Positions 61,028 to 64,000 of a DNA stretch of 64,000 bases are shown piece by piece (positions within the stretch are counted from its first letter, which is position 1; each line of letters begins with the position of its first letter). This DNA comes from Owenia fusiformis (taxonomy: Eukaryota; Annelida; Polychaeta; Sabellida; Oweniidae). The position numbers and the translations under genes were made by a program. The notes under the pieces are model-generated. The model had not been told where the DNA came from. It did no database searches and worked only from the letters and a program-made list of their open reading frames with translations. The DNA is taken from the NCBI GenBank assembly GCA_903813345.2, contig CAIIXF020000005.1, positions 30,755,375 to 30,819,374 on the forward strand, written 5' to 3'.

Positions 61028-61363
61028 TTGGGCAATATTTGTATCCTTTTCAAAAGTGGTACTGCATTTGTAGAAACTAAGAACAACAACGAAAAGTTTC
61101 GACCTGGACAAAGTACTTGCATAAATCAAAATGAGTGGCCTGAAATATAGGCGAAAATAAATGGACAAAACAAAATGAGAACTGCATGACAAGTTAAAAT
61201 AAACTATTTAAGTAGATACACTGAAAAGAATTGATTGACTGAACACCAGTTAAACACCTACCTCAAACATTGAACCTTTTGGATTATTTCGTATTTATTT
61301 AAGTGGACCAAAAATATTAAACAACTTTGATATTATGTATACTGTGTCTATACAGCAGCAGCA

Positions 61364-61407
61364 AGAAGCAGCAGTACTTATACTGCGGTATAAGTACTGC
61401 TGCTTCT
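61364..61407 (+). other. Perfect 20-bp hairpin in the MGLL 3' UTR or flank
   Basis: AGAAGCAGCAGTACTTATAC is followed by TGCG and its exact complement. It starts 337 bp after the MGLL stop codon. No mismatch breaks the stem. Confidence 0.8.
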
Positions 61408-62839
61408 AGTCTCAAATTAGAGACAGAAACCTGGGTGTCAATTTAATCATTATCATTATTTAATCATTATATACTATAATATGGATTATAAGGATAGGGA
61501 AATGCATGCAGTAGGATTGGATCCCAATATTTTCCAATGATGAATCCGATCTTGAAGGATGTCATGATTTTCACTTCAAATTTTAAACTGGAGTTGTGGT
61601 TTATTACGTAACAAAGAAATTCAAAACAGACACGAAGTGATCAAAATATTAGCTTTTGGATTGCTGATTATGATTTTATAACCAGTTTAATGTCAGAAAA
61701 TAACATTCTAGCATTTTCATTGTTTGAAAATATCAAGATTGCATTTTGGGATCCAATCTTCGTTGGCATGATAACTAACATATTAACTACACAACTGCCA
61801 TCTTTGTAGTGGCCTGAAACCTATTATTATATGTCTCTGTATATGTCTCTGAACAGCTTTTGCACTTGATAGTACATGTAATAATATAGATGTCACTTAA
61901 TTATGGGCATGATATCATAATATGTTTCCTGATTTTATGTGAACTTTATGTTTGTGCATGGGTTCTAACGAGACCTCATCCATGCGCATTTTAGACTTCT
62001 CATTTAGCTTATCATACTGCCAAATACCGCTGAGCAAAGTTCTAGTCAGTACCTTATTGTCACTTGTGTGTTAAATGCAATATTCTGTCTGCCTGTCTTA
62101 CCTATATGCTCATAATAGTTTTGATGAACTCACTGTTTATATTTTCAGTCTTATTTGTACCCATGGTGCTATACATTTATATGTTTTTTGTGACTTGATA
62201 TTGAATGTAAACAAAATTGGATTGCTATATTTAAAAGATCAAAGAGGCCCCAATATTTTCCTTAGTTGGACAGACTTCTTGAATTTTAAAATTGCTCCAA
62301 ACATGATTTTTGTTAATGGATTTCACACTCCAAGACATATTTATAGGTTTTACAATTTGGTTAATCATCAAGCTTCTATGGTTTTTCAATAAAGGAAAAT
62401 CTGGGGAGTCTTATGTAGTGTGTTCTGTGTAGTAAATTCTTTTTACTATAGAATTAATATTAGGCTTTCTATGCCAACCTTTACTATTGTGATTTAACAA
62501 AAAGTATAGGTTCACCAAAATATGATATACATTGTGTGACAATTTATACTGTAGAGATGGGTTGAAAACCCAAATTGGTTGATGTACATTTTTTAATTTT
62601 GATAGGTGTAATATAGCATTTTTTTGAATTGTATAGGGATTAGGTCAGTGTTTCAGTGTTGTCTAAAATGTAATTCAGATTCCCATCCCCCAAAATGTAA
62701 CTTACATTTTTTGACTTTTAAATAAAAAGTTTGTCTCAAAAAATCAATGTTTTTCGATCAAACAAGTGAACTTCTACCCCCTCCCACAAATATGATCAAT
62801 TACATTTTGTGGCCATACACTGAGAAACTGACCTGTTTT

Positions 62840-63226
62840 TTTAAAGAGAGAATCAGAGATAGCGAGCAGGCTAAACAAAAAATTGTTTCAATTTTAAAAT
62901 ATTTTTGGCTCAGGTCATTCCTTGTCATGTCTATTTTCTAAAAATCACAAAAGTGCAGATACTTTATTCAAGGAAAACGAAGGATTTTTCCAATAATGTA
63001 TTATTTTTCTTCAAGAATGGTAACCATTCTTATTATTTGGGAGAATTTAAACATTTTTCACCCATTTTTGCACTTAGAATCATTTATAACTTCACCAATT
63101 TATAACATATTGTGAATCTTTTGGGAGATATTGTATCTGATATTGTAAGGAATAGATTTGTAGGTCAATTATACAAGTTGCTTGTAATTTTGTCACCCCC
63201 TATAGATCTGATTCTGCCTTTAATCT
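62840..63226 (-). repeat. Dispersed repeat also found inverted in the kinase intron
   Basis: The complement of 63130-63226 (AGGCAGAATCAGATCTATAG onwards) matches 37594-37690, and that of 62840-62895 matches 37710-37755. The kinase-intron copy lacks the middle part. Confidence 0.7.
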
Positions 63227-64000
63227 AGATAAATAAATGTTATTATATATTATAAGGTACCAGACCCAAGGTCCATACTCATATTTAAGCGTATTTATAT
63301 AACTTTATAAGGTTGTTAAAATTAATGTTTTTTATTATGTTGTTAATATATAATATTAAAATAAAAGTTAACACAATTAATTATATATAACCTGTATGTA
63401 TATTTTATTCAATGTTTATTTACAGTACATGTATAATATATTGAAAATGAATGTAATAATGAGTATTATAATGATGTTGAAAATGTACCATGCAGTAACT
63501 GTAAACAATTTGGTGTACATCGTATTATTGGAGAAATGAATATAACTCAAATCATGGACGTGAAGAATCTTCCAACTCCATGTATAGAAAATCGACAAGA
63601 TGCTTGAATAGATAAGATTCAACTAAATTAAACAGCATCAAATTAAAGTTATAGTACATTTATTATAAATACATGTATATCTATTTAGCCACTTAATCTC
63701 AAGTCAACATGTTACCTAAAAGTTCTTTTTGTGGTTTTTGAACAATTTGTATCACAGTTATATCACCATTATCTCATTTGCTCCGATTTTCAATACCCGA
63801 GTCCAGCCAATGAGTATTTTGTTCAAAATTGCATTCAGTTTTACTCATCGCTTCGGCTAGGCCCCAGTTTTGAAAATCTGCGCAAATGACCTATAGGCAT
63901 TATTCAATGCATTGGAATCTAGATCTGGTTTAGGAAACATCGTACTGTGTATTGTGCACTATAGGTTCCCACAAAGAATCAATGAATCGTGATATTAAAA

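Larger units (their letters stand above)
61028..64000 (+). other. 3' flank of the MGLL-like gene
   Basis: AT-rich sequence with the likely 3' UTR at its start. Short open frames, including one at 62075-62392, have no recognisable domain, and no downstream gene is supported. Confidence 0.45.

Noticed and set aside
62075-62392. 105-codon frame downstream of MGLL
   Set aside because: No recognisable domain, no promoter or splice context, AT-rich composition.

Overview
The window is AT-rich nuclear DNA from an animal. Support comes from GT-AG spliced genes, a RING/B-box TRIM gene, a tRNA-derived SINE and dense eukaryotic transposon fossils. The mix of elements (Helentron, CACTA, Harbinger-like and foldback elements) would suit a marine invertebrate such as a mollusc, but the species cannot be fixed from the sequence.

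One host gene frames nearly everything. A monoacylglycerol lipase (MGLL-like, 290 aa) is encoded on the + strand by eight exons from 4735 to 61027. The Ser/Asp/His triad and all exon phases are intact. Intron 6 (9.8 kb) holds two large foldback elements. Intron 7 (40.4 kb) separates the last exon, which carries the catalytic His, from the rest. It contains an antisense TRIM gene (24883-26583), a Helentron-like repeat element (21531-24242) and a 33-kb block of nested transposons.

That block can be peeled like strata. The outermost layer (26732-59800) starts CACTA, ends TAGTG and is flanked by ACA on both sides, which is the signature of a CACTA/EnSpm element. Its left arm has been hit by a Harbinger-like element with TAA duplications (27155-28827) and by an element with an 8-bp CTTTAAAG duplication (29127-31190), which itself holds a smaller element. 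Next to its centre, one of two inverted 393-bp units is split by a 26.6-kb insertion (about 32136-58781). The intact partner unit (59074-59466) serves as an internal empty-site control and defines both insertion ends.

The 26.6-kb insertion is read here as a giant Helentron. It shares a short inverted motif between its 5' end and a 3' terminal hairpin, sits in an oligo-A/T target, and encodes the Helentron proteins. ORF1 (48286-53772) joins a herpesvirus-tegument-type (C76-like) cysteine protease domain, long charged repeats, a Cys-rich domain and an HUH Rep domain. ORF2 (frame-shifted at a six-A run) holds a PIF1-type helicase and an EEP endonuclease. Between the 5' end and these ORFs lie a six-exon small protein kinase gene (36915-41600, +) and a two-exon coiled-coil gene (44493-45603, -). 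The coiled-coil gene and the Rep/helicase unit face away from each other across a region with two TATA boxes and a cluster of TGTGGGAA motifs. The likely novelty is this cargo-bearing Helentron; the rest is ordinary intronic and flanking DNA with repeats.
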